A model generated the notes under the pieces. That model did not search any database. It saw only the letters and a program-made list of their open reading frames with translations, and had not been told where the DNA came from. This document shows, in pieces, positions 37,080 through 46,309 of a DNA stretch of 64,000 nucleotides. Origin of the DNA: Alphaproteobacteria bacterium (lineage in GTDB: Bacteria > Pseudomonadota > Alphaproteobacteria > UBA8366 > Aestuariispiraceae). Every line of letters begins with the position of its first letter. Within the stretch, counting starts at the first letter, position 1. The translations under genes were made by a program, and so were the position numbers. The DNA lies in NCBI GenBank assembly GCA_030065235.1, contig JASJDC010000002.1, forward strand, positions 892,001 through 956,000. Reading direction: 5' to 3'.

Positions 37080-38480
37080 ATGGAGTATATCTCGACACGC
37101 GGCGGAGCGCCGGTTCTCGATTTCGAAGAGGTGCTGCTGACAGGTTTGGCCGAAGATGGCGGGCTCTATGTGCCCGCCTATTGGCCGAAGCTGTCGGCGC
37201 GCGATCTTCGGGAGATGCGCGGCCTGCCCTATCCGGATCTGGCGGCGCGGGTGATGCGGCCTTTCATCGGCGATTCGATCGAGGAAGCGGACTTCGTCGC
37301 TCTTGTCCGCCGCGCCTATGCCGATTTCGACCATGACGCAGTCGCGCCGCTCAAACAAATCAGTGAGAATTCCTGGCTGATGGAGCTGTTTCACGGCCCG
37401 ACCATCGCCTTTAAGGATTATGCGCTGCAATTGGTCGGGCTGCTGTTCGATCATGTTCTGACCAAAAGAGGCGAGCGTCTGACCATCGTCGGCGCCACCA
37501 GCGGTGACACCGGCTCTGCGGCGATCGAGGCCTGCCGAGACCGGGCGGCGGTCGATATCTTCATTATGCACCCGCATCGCCGCACCTCGGAAGTGCAGCG
37601 TCGGCAGATGACCAGCGTGCTCTCGCCGAACGTCCATAACCTCGCCATCGAGGGCACGTTTGACGATTGCCAGGATATAGTAAAAAGTATGTTCGGCGAC
37701 GCGCCGTTTCGCGACTCGATGCGGCTCGGCGCGGTCAATTCGATCAACTGGGCGCGCGTCATGGCCCAGATCGTGTACTACGTCCATGCCGCCGTCTCTC
37801 TGGGCGCGCCGGACCGGCCGGTTTCCTTCGCTGTGCCGACCGGAAATTTCGGTAATGTCTTCGCAGGATACGCCGCGAAACAGATGGGGCTGCCGATCGA
37901 CCAGTTGATCATCGGCTCGAACAGCAACGACATCCTGACCCGCTTTTTCGAGACGGGTCGGATGGAGATCGGCGGGGTGACGCCGACCTTGTCGCCCAGC
38001 ATGGACATTCAGGTATCCAGCAACTTCGAGCGTTATCTCTTCGATCTCTACGGCCGAGACGGTGATGCGACGGCGGCGGCGATGACCGATTTCCGGCGCG
38101 ACGGCGCGCTTGATGTCGAAGCGGAGCGTTGGAGCCTCGCTTGCGGGACGTTCGACGCACGCCGGCTCGATGACGCCGCCACGCTCGGCGCCATCGCCGC
38201 TGTGCATCAATCGACCGGTGAGTTGATCGATCCGCACACAGCGGTGGGTGTGATCGCCGGCATGGAGGCGCGGCGCGATCCGGCGACGCCCCTGGTCAGC
38301 CTCGCCTGCGCCCATCCGGCGAAATTCCCCGACGCCGTTGAGCAAGCAACCGGCGTGCGTCCGCCTTTGCCCGCCCATCTGGCGGACCTGTTCGAGCGTG
38401 AGGAACGGCTGCACGTCCTGGGCGCCGGCCTGCAGGTTGTCCAGCAATATGTTCGAGAGCATGCGCGCTCGGCGGCCTGA
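37080..38480 (+). CDS. thrC: Threonine synthase
   Basis: 466 residues from ATG 37080; an ATG three codons earlier is also possible. It converts phosphohomoserine to threonine with PLP. The start EYISTRGGAPVLDFEEVLL and the PLP lysine K112 in GPTIAFKDYALQLVG are typical of the longer, proteobacterial and fungal class of threonine synthase. The GATSGDTGSAAIEAC phosphate-binding loop is intact. It is followed after 38 bases by the M16 peptidase gene, a common alphaproteobacterial arrangement. Confidence 0.95.
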   Translation: MEYISTRGGAPVLDFEEVLLTGLAEDGGLYVPAYWPKLSARDLREMRGLPYPDLAARVMRPFIGDSIEEADFVALVRRAYADFDHDAVAPLKQISENSWLMELFHGPTIAFKDYALQLVGLLFDHVLTKRGERLTIVGATSGDTGSAAIEACRDRAAVDIFIMHPHRRTSEVQRRQMTSVLSPNVHNLAIEGTFDDCQDIVKSMFGDAPFRDSMRLGAVNSINWARVMAQIVYYVHAAVSLGAPDRPVSFAVPTGNFGNVFAGYAAKQMGLPIDQLIIGSNSNDILTRFFETGRMEIGGVTPTLSPSMDIQVSSNFERYLFDLYGRDGDATAAAMTDFRRDGALDVEAERWSLACGTFDARRLDDAATLGAIAAVHQSTGELIDPHTAVGVIAGMEARRDPATPLVSLACAHPAKFPDAVEQATGVRPPLPAHLADLFEREERLHVLGAGLQVVQQYVREHARSAA

Positions 38481-38518
38481 CGGCGTACGATCTAAGTAAA
38501 GACAAGAATGAGACGCGT

Positions 38519-39802
38519 ATGAGCATCACTGTCACCACCTTGGCCAATGGATTGCGGGTCGCCAGCGACCGGATCGAGACGGTCCGCAGCGTCTCGCTCG
38601 GCGTCTGGGTCGGGACCGGCGCGCGGTCCGAGACGGCGGCGGAAAACGGCGTCGCGCATTTCCTGGAGCATATGGCCTTCAAAGGCACGGCGCGGCGCAC
38701 CGCCCGGCAATTGGCCGACGAGATCGAGGCGGTCGGCGGCCACATGAACGCCTATACCAGCCGCGAGACCACCGCCTATTACGTCAAGGTCATGGATCGG
38801 GACGTCGCGCTGGGCATGGATATTCTGGGCGACATTGTCCGTAATCCGGCCTTCGAGCCTGAGGAGATCGCCCGCGAATCCGGCGTCATCCTGCAGGAAA
38901 TCGCGCAGTCGCGGGACACGCCGGACGATGTCGTCCATGACCATCTGCAAGAGCTCGCCTATCCAGATCAGCCCATGGGCCGCTCGATCCTGGGACCGGA
39001 AGAGATCGTGGCGTCGATGTCGCGCGAGCGTCTGATCGGCTTCATGGAACGCGGCTATCGCGCCGATGCCATGGTCGTAGCGGCTTCCGGCAATATCGAC
39101 CACGCGGCTCTGGTCGATTTGGCCGAACAGGCTTTCGGCGATTTGCCGGCCGGCGACGCGCAGGCCTCCAGCGCGCCGGACGAAAGCGCGCGCTATCGTG
39201 GCGGTGCGCGCTATGACGGGCGCAGGTTGGAACAGGTGCAGCTCGCCTTCGCCTGGGAAGGGGTCGGCTACGATTCCGAAGACCATTATCTTCAGTCTTT
39301 GCTCGCCGCTCTGTTCGGCGGCGGCATGTCCTCGCGGCTGTTCCAGGAACTGCGCGAGCGCCGCGGCCTCGCCTATTCGGTCTACGCCTATGCGGCGCCC
39401 TGTTCGGATTCAGGCCTGTTCGGCGTCAGCGCGGGCGTCGGCGCGGCCCAGGCGGGGGATCTGGCCTTGTTGATTTGCGATATGGTCAAAGACCTGCCGG
39501 AGACCCTGACTTCAGCCGAAATCGATCGGGCCAAGGCGCAGATGACAGCCGGCACGGTCATGGCGACCGAAAGCGCGTCGGCGCGGGTCGAACAGCTTGC
39601 CAATCAACTCCTGCTCTTCGGGCGCCCGGTCTCAATCGACGAGCAGATCGCCCGGATCGAGGCGATCGATCAGTCGGCGCTGGCGGATTACGCGCGCCGC
39701 CTGTTTGAACGGCCGCTTTCTCTCGCCGCTGTCGGCCCGACCGACCGGCTCGACTCGTTCGAGACCCTGTCCGCGCGATTGGCCGCGCCGCTGGCGGCCT
39801 AG
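38519..39802 (+). CDS. M16-family zinc peptidase (processing peptidase-like)
   Basis: 427 residues. The inverted zinc motif H47-F-L-E50-H51 and the third ligand E127 (VILQEIAQSRD, exactly 76 residues after the motif) are all present, so it should be active. The glycine-rich loop AALFGGGMSSRLFQELRERRGLAYSVY in the second half is also conserved. It resembles the beta subunit of mitochondrial processing peptidase and single-chain bacterial homologues. No signal peptide is visible, so it is probably cytoplasmic. It lies between thrC and a GNAT gene. Confidence 0.94.
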   Translation: MSITVTTLANGLRVASDRIETVRSVSLGVWVGTGARSETAAENGVAHFLEHMAFKGTARRTARQLADEIEAVGGHMNAYTSRETTAYYVKVMDRDVALGMDILGDIVRNPAFEPEEIARESGVILQEIAQSRDTPDDVVHDHLQELAYPDQPMGRSILGPEEIVASMSRERLIGFMERGYRADAMVVAASGNIDHAALVDLAEQAFGDLPAGDAQASSAPDESARYRGGARYDGRRLEQVQLAFAWEGVGYDSEDHYLQSLLAALFGGGMSSRLFQELRERRGLAYSVYAYAAPCSDSGLFGVSAGVGAAQAGDLALLICDMVKDLPETLTSAEIDRAKAQMTAGTVMATESASARVEQLANQLLLFGRPVSIDEQIARIEAIDQSALADYARRLFERPLSLAAVGPTDRLDSFETLSARLAAPLAA

Positions 39803-39826
39803 CGGACCGACACGGGCGCGATCGGC

Positions 39827-40453
39827 GTGGTCGACCTGTTGCGGAAGATCGCCCCGGGATGGCGTCCGCCGAAGCTGCGACTGGCCGGACCGCGGGTCTA
39901 CATTCGGCCGCCGACCCCAAACGATCAGGCGCAGTGGCTCAAACTGCGCCGCGACAGCAAGGATTTCCTCGAACCCTACGAACCGGCCTGGCCGCGCGAC
40001 GCACTCAGCCCCGCGGCGTTTCGGCGGCGGCTGAAACGCATCCAGGAGGATTGGCGCGATGAGACCGGCTATGGCTTCCTGATCTTTCGCGCCGAGGATG
40101 AGGCTCTGCTCGGCGGGGTGACTGTGTCGAACGTCCGGCGCGGCGTCGTGCAGGCCGCGAGCATCGGTTATTGGATCGGCGCGCCGCATAGCCGTCACGG
40201 CTATATGTTCGAAGCGTTGCAACTGACGCTCGATTTCTGCTTCACCGGCCTCGATTTGCACCGTGTCGAGGCCGCCTGTCTCGACGGCAACGAGGCCAGC
40301 CGGCGGCTGCTGGAGAAATCCGGTTTTCGACGGGAAGGGGTGGCGCGAGGCTATCTTTGCATCGCCGGACGCTGGCAGGACCATATCACCTACGGGTTGC
40401 TGCGTCAGGATCCGCGGCCGATCATCGCGGTGACGAAAGTCGCGTCGGGATAG
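39827..40453 (+). CDS. GNAT-family N-acetyltransferase, RimJ/RimL type
   Basis: 208 residues from a GTG at 39827. The acetyl-CoA-binding GNAT fold is clear: ASIGYWIGAPHSRHGYMFEAL and, later, HRVEAACLDGNEASRRLLEKSGFRREG, the RimJ/RimL-type signature. Such enzymes acetylate N-termini of ribosomal or other proteins. The 25-base gap to the peptidase gene and common strand suggest an operon. It converges on the AlgH-family gene with only 6 bases between. Confidence 0.88.
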   Translation: MVDLLRKIAPGWRPPKLRLAGPRVYIRPPTPNDQAQWLKLRRDSKDFLEPYEPAWPRDALSPAAFRRRLKRIQEDWRDETGYGFLIFRAEDEALLGGVTVSNVRRGVVQAASIGYWIGAPHSRHGYMFEALQLTLDFCFTGLDLHRVEAACLDGNEASRRLLEKSGFRREGVARGYLCIAGRWQDHITYGLLRQDPRPIIAVTKVASG

Positions 40454-40459
40454 CCGGTT

Positions 40460-41035
40460 CTAAGCGTGGCCGGCCTGGCCCGAGAGCAGGGTGACGTCTA
40501 TCCCAAGTTTGGCCAGGGAGCGTCGCCATTTCGTCTCGAGATCGGTGTCGAACACCAAATCATCGTCCGCGGGCACGTTCAGCCAGACATTCTGCTGGAT
40601 TTCATTGTCCAACTGCCCCGGCCCCCAGCCGGCATAGCCCAGGGCCAGCATGCTTTCGCGCGGCCCGTCGCCTTCGGCGATATCGCGCAAGATGTCGATG
40701 GTGGCGGTCAGGCCGACGCCATTCTCCATCGTGATCGTGCCCTCCTTGGCGTAGTCCGAGGAATGCAGGACGAAGCCGCGCCCTGACTCCACCGGACCGC
40801 CGAAATGGATCCGCATATCGTCGGCCTGATTCTTCGCCGTAATGTCCAACTGGTCGAGCAATTCGCCAAAAGTCAGGGAATCCATCAGTCGGTTGACCAC
40901 CAGCCCCATGGCCCCGTCCTCATTATGAACGCAGATATAGATCACCGTCCGCTCGAAGCGCGGATCGGTCATGGCCGGCATTGCGACCAGCAATTGGCCG
41001 CTGAGATAACCCGATGTGGCGCGGTCGCTCTTCAT
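40460..41035 (-). CDS. YqgE/AlgH-family protein
   Basis: 191 residues from ATG 41035. The family signatures GYLSGQLLVAMPAMTDPRFERTVI near the N-terminus, HNEDGAMGLVVNR, FGGPVESGRGFVLHS and GYAGWGPGQLDNEI are all clear. The biochemical role of AlgH/YqgE is not settled. The frame continues open upstream of 41035 without similarity. It is divergent from the DsbD-like gene across a 306-base spacer. Confidence 0.92.
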   Translation of the reverse strand: MKSDRATSGYLSGQLLVAMPAMTDPRFERTVIYICVHNEDGAMGLVVNRLMDSLTFGELLDQLDITAKNQADDMRIHFGGPVESGRGFVLHSSDYAKEGTITMENGVGLTATIDILRDIAEGDGPRESMLALGYAGWGPGQLDNEIQQNVWLNVPADDDLVFDTDLETKWRRSLAKLGIDVTLLSGQAGHA

Positions 41036-41256
41036 GGTCCCGCTGTCGCCTGCTCCCTTGTGTGCGCCGGAGCGCGTCCCGTGAAAGGTCGATACTCTCG
41101 ACCTCACGACGAAGTGTAACAGCAATGTCCGCCGGGGCGCCAGTAATCCCGCTGAACAGTGGGGACTTCTCGAAGAGTGTTGAGAAGCCTGCGCGACAGC
41201 ACGCATTTGTGACTGCGTTTCGAACCGATTTCGCGTCGCACCGCCCGGACGGATGG

Positions 41257-41285
41257 TTGGAGCGGCTTGTGCGACCGTTTATAAG
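41257..41285 (+). promoter_or_regulatory. Candidate promoter of the DsbD-like gene
   Basis: TTGGAG (41257-41262) and TATAAG (41280-41285) are separated by exactly 17 bases, and a start near 41292 would leave a 50-base leader before the GTG at 41342. The rest of the 306-base AlgH/DsbD spacer holds only a small inverted repeat (CTTCTC / GAGAAG near 41165-41190) and no gene. Confidence 0.5.
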
Positions 41286-41341
41286 CCTCACATACAAGGA
41301 CGTCTCCGCATCAGGATATTAAAGAGGACCTTGGTTCGCCC

Positions 41342-43564
41342 GTGTTGACGCACTTGATGGCTCAAAAACGGTCTATCGGTTTCGCCGCCCTTTGGCTGCT
41401 GGCGGCGCTGATCGGCATGGCCGCGGCGCCCGAGCCGGTTCAAGCCAAGGCCGGCGCTTGGGCGGATTCCGAGCATTCCTCCGTGCGCCTGATTTCCGCC
41501 GTCGATGCGGTCGGCGAGGCCGATGCGCTGAGGCTGGGCCTGGAATTCCAGATGCAAGAGGGCTGGAAGATCTATTGGCGTTCGCCCGGGGACGCCGGCT
41601 TTCCGCCGCGGCCTGATTGGGCGCGGTCGGAGAATGTCGCCTCGGTCGAGATGGACTGGCCGGCCCCCAAACGGTTTTCGATCTTCGGCCTCGAGACCTT
41701 CGGCTATGAGCAAGAGGTCGTTTTTCCGCTGACCGTCGCCCTGGAACGGCCGGGTGAACCGGCTGTCCTCGCCGCTGAGGTCGAGTATCTTGTCTGCTCG
41801 GATATCTGCATTCCCGGCAGCGCCGAGGTCGCGCTTGAACTGACAGACGGCGCCGCGACGCCGTCACGCCGGGCGCATGCGATAGACCGGTTTCAGGCGC
41901 GGGTGCCGACCGGTTCCGACGTGGCCGGTCTGTCGGTGTTGGGGGCGGCGGTTGCGCCCGCCGAAGAACCGGACAAGCTGCAATTCCAGATCGCGCTCGC
42001 CTCGACCGCGCCTCTGGGTGATTTGGACGCCTTTGTCGAAGGTCCCGAAACCTTCTATCTCGGCAAGCCGTCCATTGCGTATTCCGAGGACATGTCCCAA
42101 GCGCTCCTGACCTATCAAGGCGGCGGGGTCGAGGTTGCGGCGCTGCAAGGGACGGCGGTGACGGTGACCGCGACTGACGGTGCGCGCGCGCTCGAGGCCC
42201 GCGCGACGGTCGAAAGCGGACCGTTGACCCTGGATGGAGGCGCTACGCCGACGCAGAACCGACCCGGGTCGGACCGCGCGTCCGAGACTGCCGGGCTGTT
42301 CGCCATCCTCGGCCTCGCGCTGTTGGGCGGGCTAATCCTGAACCTGATGCCCTGCGTTTTGCCGGTCCTGTCGATCAAGTTGCTCTCGGTGGCGAAACAC
42401 GGCGGGGGCGACCGGCGGGTGGTGCGCGCCAGCTTCCTCGCCTCCGCCGCCGGCGTCGTCGCCTCCTTCCTGGTCATCGCCCTGGCCTTGATCGCGGCGA
42501 AATCGGCCGGCGCGGCGATCGGCTGGGGCGTGCAGTTCCAGAACCCGATTTTCTTAAGTTTCATGACCGTGGTGGTCGTGCTGTTCGCCGGCAATCTGCT
42601 GGGTTTCTACGAGATCATCTTGCCGCAGCGGCTGACCGACCGGCTCGCGCGGAGCGGCGGCGGTCAGGCGTCGGAGACCAGCCTGAGCGGTCATTTCATG
42701 ACCGGGGCCTTCGCCACGCTGTTGGCGACGCCCTGTTCCGCGCCTTTCCTCGGAACCGCCGTTGGTTTCGCGCTCAGCCGCGGCCCGGGCGAGATCCTGG
42801 CGGTCTTCATCGCACTCGGCATTGGGCTTGCCGCGCCCTACCTGCTGATCGCCGCGGCGCCGCGCATGGCGACGATCCTGCCCAAGCCCGGCCCCTGGAT
42901 GGTCAAGCTGAAATTCGTGCTGGCTTTGGCCTTGCTGGCGACGGGGCTTTGGCTCGCGACGGTGATCGCCGCGATCGCCGGGACCGATGCGGCGATTGCG
43001 GTGCTCGCCTTGGCCTGCTTGGCGGTCGGCGTGATCCTGACACGGCGCCTTGAAGGGTCGCGCCTGGGGCGCGTGGCCCCTGTTCTCTCGGCGGCCCTGG
43101 CGCTGGCGGCGATCGCGGCGCCCAGCGTCAATGGAGTCGCCCCGACCGTGGATCGGCAGGCGCCTGAAATCGCCGAAGGCGTGACATGGATCGCTTTCGA
43201 TCCTGCAGTTCTGCGCGACCATGTCGCGGCGGGTCGCGTCGTCTTCGTCGATGTCACCGCCGATTGGTGCATCACCTGTCAGGTGAACAAGGAACGGGTC
43301 TTGGAAAGCGACGAGATCGCCCGATTGTTGGCGACGCCGGAGGTGGTCGCGATGCGCGCCGACTGGACTCGACCCGATCCGGTGATCGCCGACTATCTGG
43401 CGAGCTTCGGCCGCTACGGCATACCCTTCAACGCGGTTTATGGGCCGGGCTCGCCGCGCGGCGTTCCGCTCTCGGAACTGTTGGTCCATGCGGATGTGAC
43501 CGCCGCCTTGGCCGCGGCCGCCGCATCGGGTTCGGCGTTGGCCGCCCGTCTCGCCGAACGCTAG
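41342..43564 (+). CDS. DsbD/ScsB-like protein-disulfide reductase
   Basis: 740 residues from a GTG at 41342 (ATG at 41357 possible). A signal peptide ends near PEPVQA. A periplasmic domain with two cysteines in YLVCSDICIPG follows (about residues 153-163). The membrane core of about eight segments contains two redox cysteines (NLMPCVLPVLSIKLL and LATPCSAPFLG). A C-terminal thioredoxin-like domain has W-C-I-T-C near residues 642-646. It passes electrons from cytoplasmic thioredoxin to periplasmic proteins, possibly including CcmG. The domain order fits DsbD, and the long N-terminal domain suggests the ScsB branch. Confidence 0.9.
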   Translation: MLTHLMAQKRSIGFAALWLLAALIGMAAAPEPVQAKAGAWADSEHSSVRLISAVDAVGEADALRLGLEFQMQEGWKIYWRSPGDAGFPPRPDWARSENVASVEMDWPAPKRFSIFGLETFGYEQEVVFPLTVALERPGEPAVLAAEVEYLVCSDICIPGSAEVALELTDGAATPSRRAHAIDRFQARVPTGSDVAGLSVLGAAVAPAEEPDKLQFQIALASTAPLGDLDAFVEGPETFYLGKPSIAYSEDMSQALLTYQGGGVEVAALQGTAVTVTATDGARALEARATVESGPLTLDGGATPTQNRPGSDRASETAGLFAILGLALLGGLILNLMPCVLPVLSIKLLSVAKHGGGDRRVVRASFLASAAGVVASFLVIALALIAAKSAGAAIGWGVQFQNPIFLSFMTVVVVLFAGNLLGFYEIILPQRLTDRLARSGGGQASETSLSGHFMTGAFATLLATPCSAPFLGTAVGFALSRGPGEILAVFIALGIGLAAPYLLIAAAPRMATILPKPGPWMVKLKFVLALALLATGLWLATVIAAIAGTDAAIAVLALACLAVGVILTRRLEGSRLGRVAPVLSAALALAAIAAPSVNGVAPTVDRQAPEIAEGVTWIAFDPAVLRDHVAAGRVVFVDVTADWCITCQVNKERVLESDEIARLLATPEVVAMRADWTRPDPVIADYLASFGRYGIPFNAVYGPGSPRGVPLSELLVHADVTAALAAAAASGSALAARLAER

Positions 43565-43741
43565 GCCCGAAATCCGAGGCCCCGGCATCTGTTGAAGGGC
43601 TGGAATTCGCAGCCCAGATCGCTACATACGAAACCAGACACGCCGCCGTTCGGTCCTATCCGGACGGCGGTCCTTTGCTTGGGCCGAACCGCCGCGCCAT
43701 GGCCCTTGTTCCGCGCGGGCCCCATCGAACAGGAGACGATC

Positions 43742-44221
43742 ATGATCAAGGTTGGAGACAAACTGCCGACAGAAGGCCTGAAGACCATGGGCGAGAACGG
43801 CCCGGAAGACGTCGATATGAACGCCATGCTGAGCGGCAAGAAAGTTGTGATCTTCTCGGTTCCTGGCGCGTTCACCCCGACCTGTTCGGCCAAACACCTG
43901 CCCGGCTTCATCACCCATATCGATGCGCTGAAAGAGAAGGGGGTCGACGCGGTGGGCTGTATCGCCGTGAACGACGTCTTTGTCATGGCGGCCTGGGGCG
44001 ACAGTCAGGACGCGGCGGGCAAGGTCTCGATGCTGGCCGATGGCAGCGGCGTCTACACCAAGTCGCTCGGGCTGGAGCTCGACCTGATCGCCGCCGGGCT
44101 CGGCATGCGCGGCCAGCGCTTCGCCCTGATCGCGGAAGATGGGGTGGTGACGCATCTGGCGGTCGAAGAAGGGGCCGCCTTCGAGGTCTCTTCGGCCGAG
44201 GCGATTTTGGCGGCGCTGTAA
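43742..44221 (+). CDS. Peroxiredoxin, Prx5-type
   Basis: 159 residues from ATG 43742, with CAGGAG upstream. The peroxidatic cysteine is C48 in FSVPGAFTPTCSAKHLPGF, the signature of the Prx5/AhpE-like group. DSQDAAGKVSMLADG and the C-terminal region complete the family. It reduces hydrogen and organic peroxides, probably with glutaredoxin or thioredoxin. A 177-base spacer with no gene separates it from the DsbD-like gene. It converges with the sensor kinase gene. Confidence 0.94.
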   Translation: MIKVGDKLPTEGLKTMGENGPEDVDMNAMLSGKKVVIFSVPGAFTPTCSAKHLPGFITHIDALKEKGVDAVGCIAVNDVFVMAAWGDSQDAAGKVSMLADGSGVYTKSLGLELDLIAAGLGMRGQRFALIAEDGVVTHLAVEEGAAFEVSSAEAILAAL

Positions 44222-44236
44222 GGCGATCGCAGCCGT

Positions 44237-45559
44237 TTAGACCGGCAACCGGATTCGGGCGCGCAGCCCGCCATGGGGCGAGTCCTCGAGAGTGAGCTCG
44301 CCGCCATGGACCCGGGCGATGTCCCGTGCGATGGACAGGCCCAAACCGGTGCCGCCGATATCGAGGTTGCGCGCGCGATCCAGCCGCACGAAGGGGCGAA
44401 ACGCGTCCTCACGCTGGTTTTCCGGAATGCCCGGCCCGTCATCATCGATCGCCACCTCGATGGCGTCGCCGCGTTTGCCGCAGCGCACCCAGATCGCGCC
44501 GCCATAGCGGTGCGCGTTGCCGATCAGATTGTCGAGGCAGCGTCGGAACGCCTCCGGTTTGAGCCAGGTGACGATCTTACCTTCGACATGAGTGTCGATC
44601 TCGGCCCCGTCGGCTTTCCAGCGGTCGCCGATTTCCCGCACCAGGGCGGTCAGGTCGGTCTCTGACGACGCCTCGCCGCCTTCGCCGCGGGCGAAAGTCA
44701 GATAGCCTTCGACCATATTCTCCATCTCTGAGACGTTGGTCTTCAGCGCCTCGATTTCCGGACCTTTGCTCAGCATAGCCAATTGCAGCTTCATGCGGGT
44801 CAAGGGCGTGCGCAGATCGTGGCTGACGCCGGACAGCATGTCGGTGCGCTGGCGCACCTGCCGCCTTATCCGTTCGCTCATCAAGTTGAAGGCCTGCGCC
44901 GCTTGCCGCACTTCCTGCGCGCCTTCCGGCTTGAAATCGGTCTCCGGCTCGCGGCCCTTGCCGAAACTATCCACCGCTGCGGCCAGCCGGCGAATCGGGC
45001 GGACCTGATTGCGCATGAAGACCGAGGCCACCGCAAACAGCAGCAGCGAGGCGCCGACCATCCAGATGATGAAGATATAGGTCGTCGAACTGAACAAGCG
45101 GCTGCCCGGCACAATCACCCGCAAGACGCCATCAGCCAGTTGCACATCGACCACCAGCTCTTCCCGAAAGCCCGACAAATCTAGCCGATAGGGCCGCTTG
45201 ACCTTTTCTTCTAGCGCCGCCCCCAGCATGCGATCGACCCAGGTCGGTTCAATCTCCGGCGGCGCGTTGGGCAGGATCTCGCCGGGCCGCAAGGTCATGG
45301 TCAGGTCGGTGCGGGTCTTGGCGGATTCGAACAGGGCGTCGATCTGCGCTGGCTCATCACGCATTTGATCGAGCACCAGACCGATATCGCCGGCGATCGA
45401 GGTCGCCAGACGCCAGGTGATCGAATCCCAATGTCGGTCATAGAAGATCCAGGAGGTCACGACCTGAAGCAGGATCAGCGGCATGATGATGATCAACAGC
45501 GACCGGCCGAACAGGGTTTTCGGCAGAAAGCGTTTCAGATTGACCCGGAACGGCGCCAT
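44237..45559 (-). CDS. EnvZ-like sensor histidine kinase
   Basis: 440 residues. Two membrane segments (about 15-35 and 162-182) flank a periplasmic domain of about 125 residues. A HAMP domain follows, then the phospho-acceptor histidine in SGVSHDLRTPLTRMK (near residue 247) and the ATPase domain with N (LDNLIGNAHRYG), G1 (DDDGPGIP) and G2 (GTGLGLSI) boxes. It lies 6 bases downstream of the response regulator gene and is its presumed partner. The signal is unknown, though the family is typically osmotic or envelope-responsive. Confidence 0.94.
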   Translation of the reverse strand: MAPFRVNLKRFLPKTLFGRSLLIIIMPLILLQVVTSWIFYDRHWDSITWRLATSIAGDIGLVLDQMRDEPAQIDALFESAKTRTDLTMTLRPGEILPNAPPEIEPTWVDRMLGAALEEKVKRPYRLDLSGFREELVVDVQLADGVLRVIVPGSRLFSSTTYIFIIWMVGASLLLFAVASVFMRNQVRPIRRLAAAVDSFGKGREPETDFKPEGAQEVRQAAQAFNLMSERIRRQVRQRTDMLSGVSHDLRTPLTRMKLQLAMLSKGPEIEALKTNVSEMENMVEGYLTFARGEGGEASSETDLTALVREIGDRWKADGAEIDTHVEGKIVTWLKPEAFRRCLDNLIGNAHRYGGAIWVRCGKRGDAIEVAIDDDGPGIPENQREDAFRPFVRLDRARNLDIGGTGLGLSIARDIARVHGGELTLEDSPHGGLRARIRLPV

Positions 45560-45565
45560 CGCCCG

Positions 45566-46249
45566 TCAGTCCGGCCGTAGGACATAGCCGCGCCCGCGCA
45601 CTGTCTGAAGATATCGCGGCGTCTTGGGGTCCGGCTCGATCTTGCGCCGCAGACGGGTCACCTGCACGTCGATCGTCCGATCGGCGCCGCTGATCTCGCA
45701 CAAGGAAGCCAATTCGTCTCGGCTCATCACCCGTCCTGGTTCGCGCGCCAGCGCCGTGAGCAGCTGCGCTTCGGTCGTCGTGAGCCGGATCGGCGCATCG
45801 TCCTCGAGCAGAGTCTGGCGGCCCATATCGAAGACCAACCCGCCCAGCGCGACCATCATCGGCGCCGCCGTCTGCGGCTCCGGCGCGCGGCGCAGGATCG
45901 ACTGAATGCGCAGGACCAGTTCGCGCGGTTCGAACGGTTTGGCGAGGTAATCGTCCGCCCCCGCCTCCAATCCCTGGATCCGCGCCTCGGTCTCGCCCAT
46001 CGCCGTCAGCATCAGGATCGGAATACGGTCCGTCTTGCGGATCGATTGGGTGAATTCCAAGCCATTCTCATCGGGCATCATCACATCGACGATCAACAGA
46101 TCGAATTGAAAGGCCGCCACTTTACGGCGCGCCTCCGCCGTGTCCGCCGCCGAGGTCACGCGGAAACCCTCTTCGCTGAGGAAGCGCTGAAGCAGATCGC
46201 GCAGCCGCGTGTCGTCGTCGATGACCAGAATATGAGCGGTTTCTTCCAT
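45566..46249 (-). CDS. OmpR-family response regulator (PetR-like)
   Basis: 227 residues. The receiver domain contains acidic residues D11-D13, the phospho-acceptor D55 (LLIVDVMMPDENG) and the conserved lysine in DDYLAKPFEPREL. A winged helix domain follows with RTIDVQVTRLRRKIEPDPKTPRYLQTVRGRGYVL-type recognition region. It pairs with the adjacent EnvZ-like kinase. A MarR gene lies directly upstream on the same strand, 60 bases away. The MarR + OmpR pair resembles petP-petR of Rhodobacter, which controls cytochrome bc1 genes; this link is by analogy. Confidence 0.93.
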   Translation of the reverse strand: MEETAHILVIDDDTRLRDLLQRFLSEEGFRVTSAADTAEARRKVAAFQFDLLIVDVMMPDENGLEFTQSIRKTDRIPILMLTAMGETEARIQGLEAGADDYLAKPFEPRELVLRIQSILRRAPEPQTAAPMMVALGGLVFDMGRQTLLEDDAPIRLTTTEAQLLTALAREPGRVMSRDELASLCEISGADRTIDVQVTRLRRKIEPDPKTPRYLQTVRGRGYVLRPD

Positions 46250-46309
46250 CGCCTATTCTTTGCATGAAGCGCGGGCGTCGACCAAGCGGATTGGCGCGCG
46301 GAAAGAGGG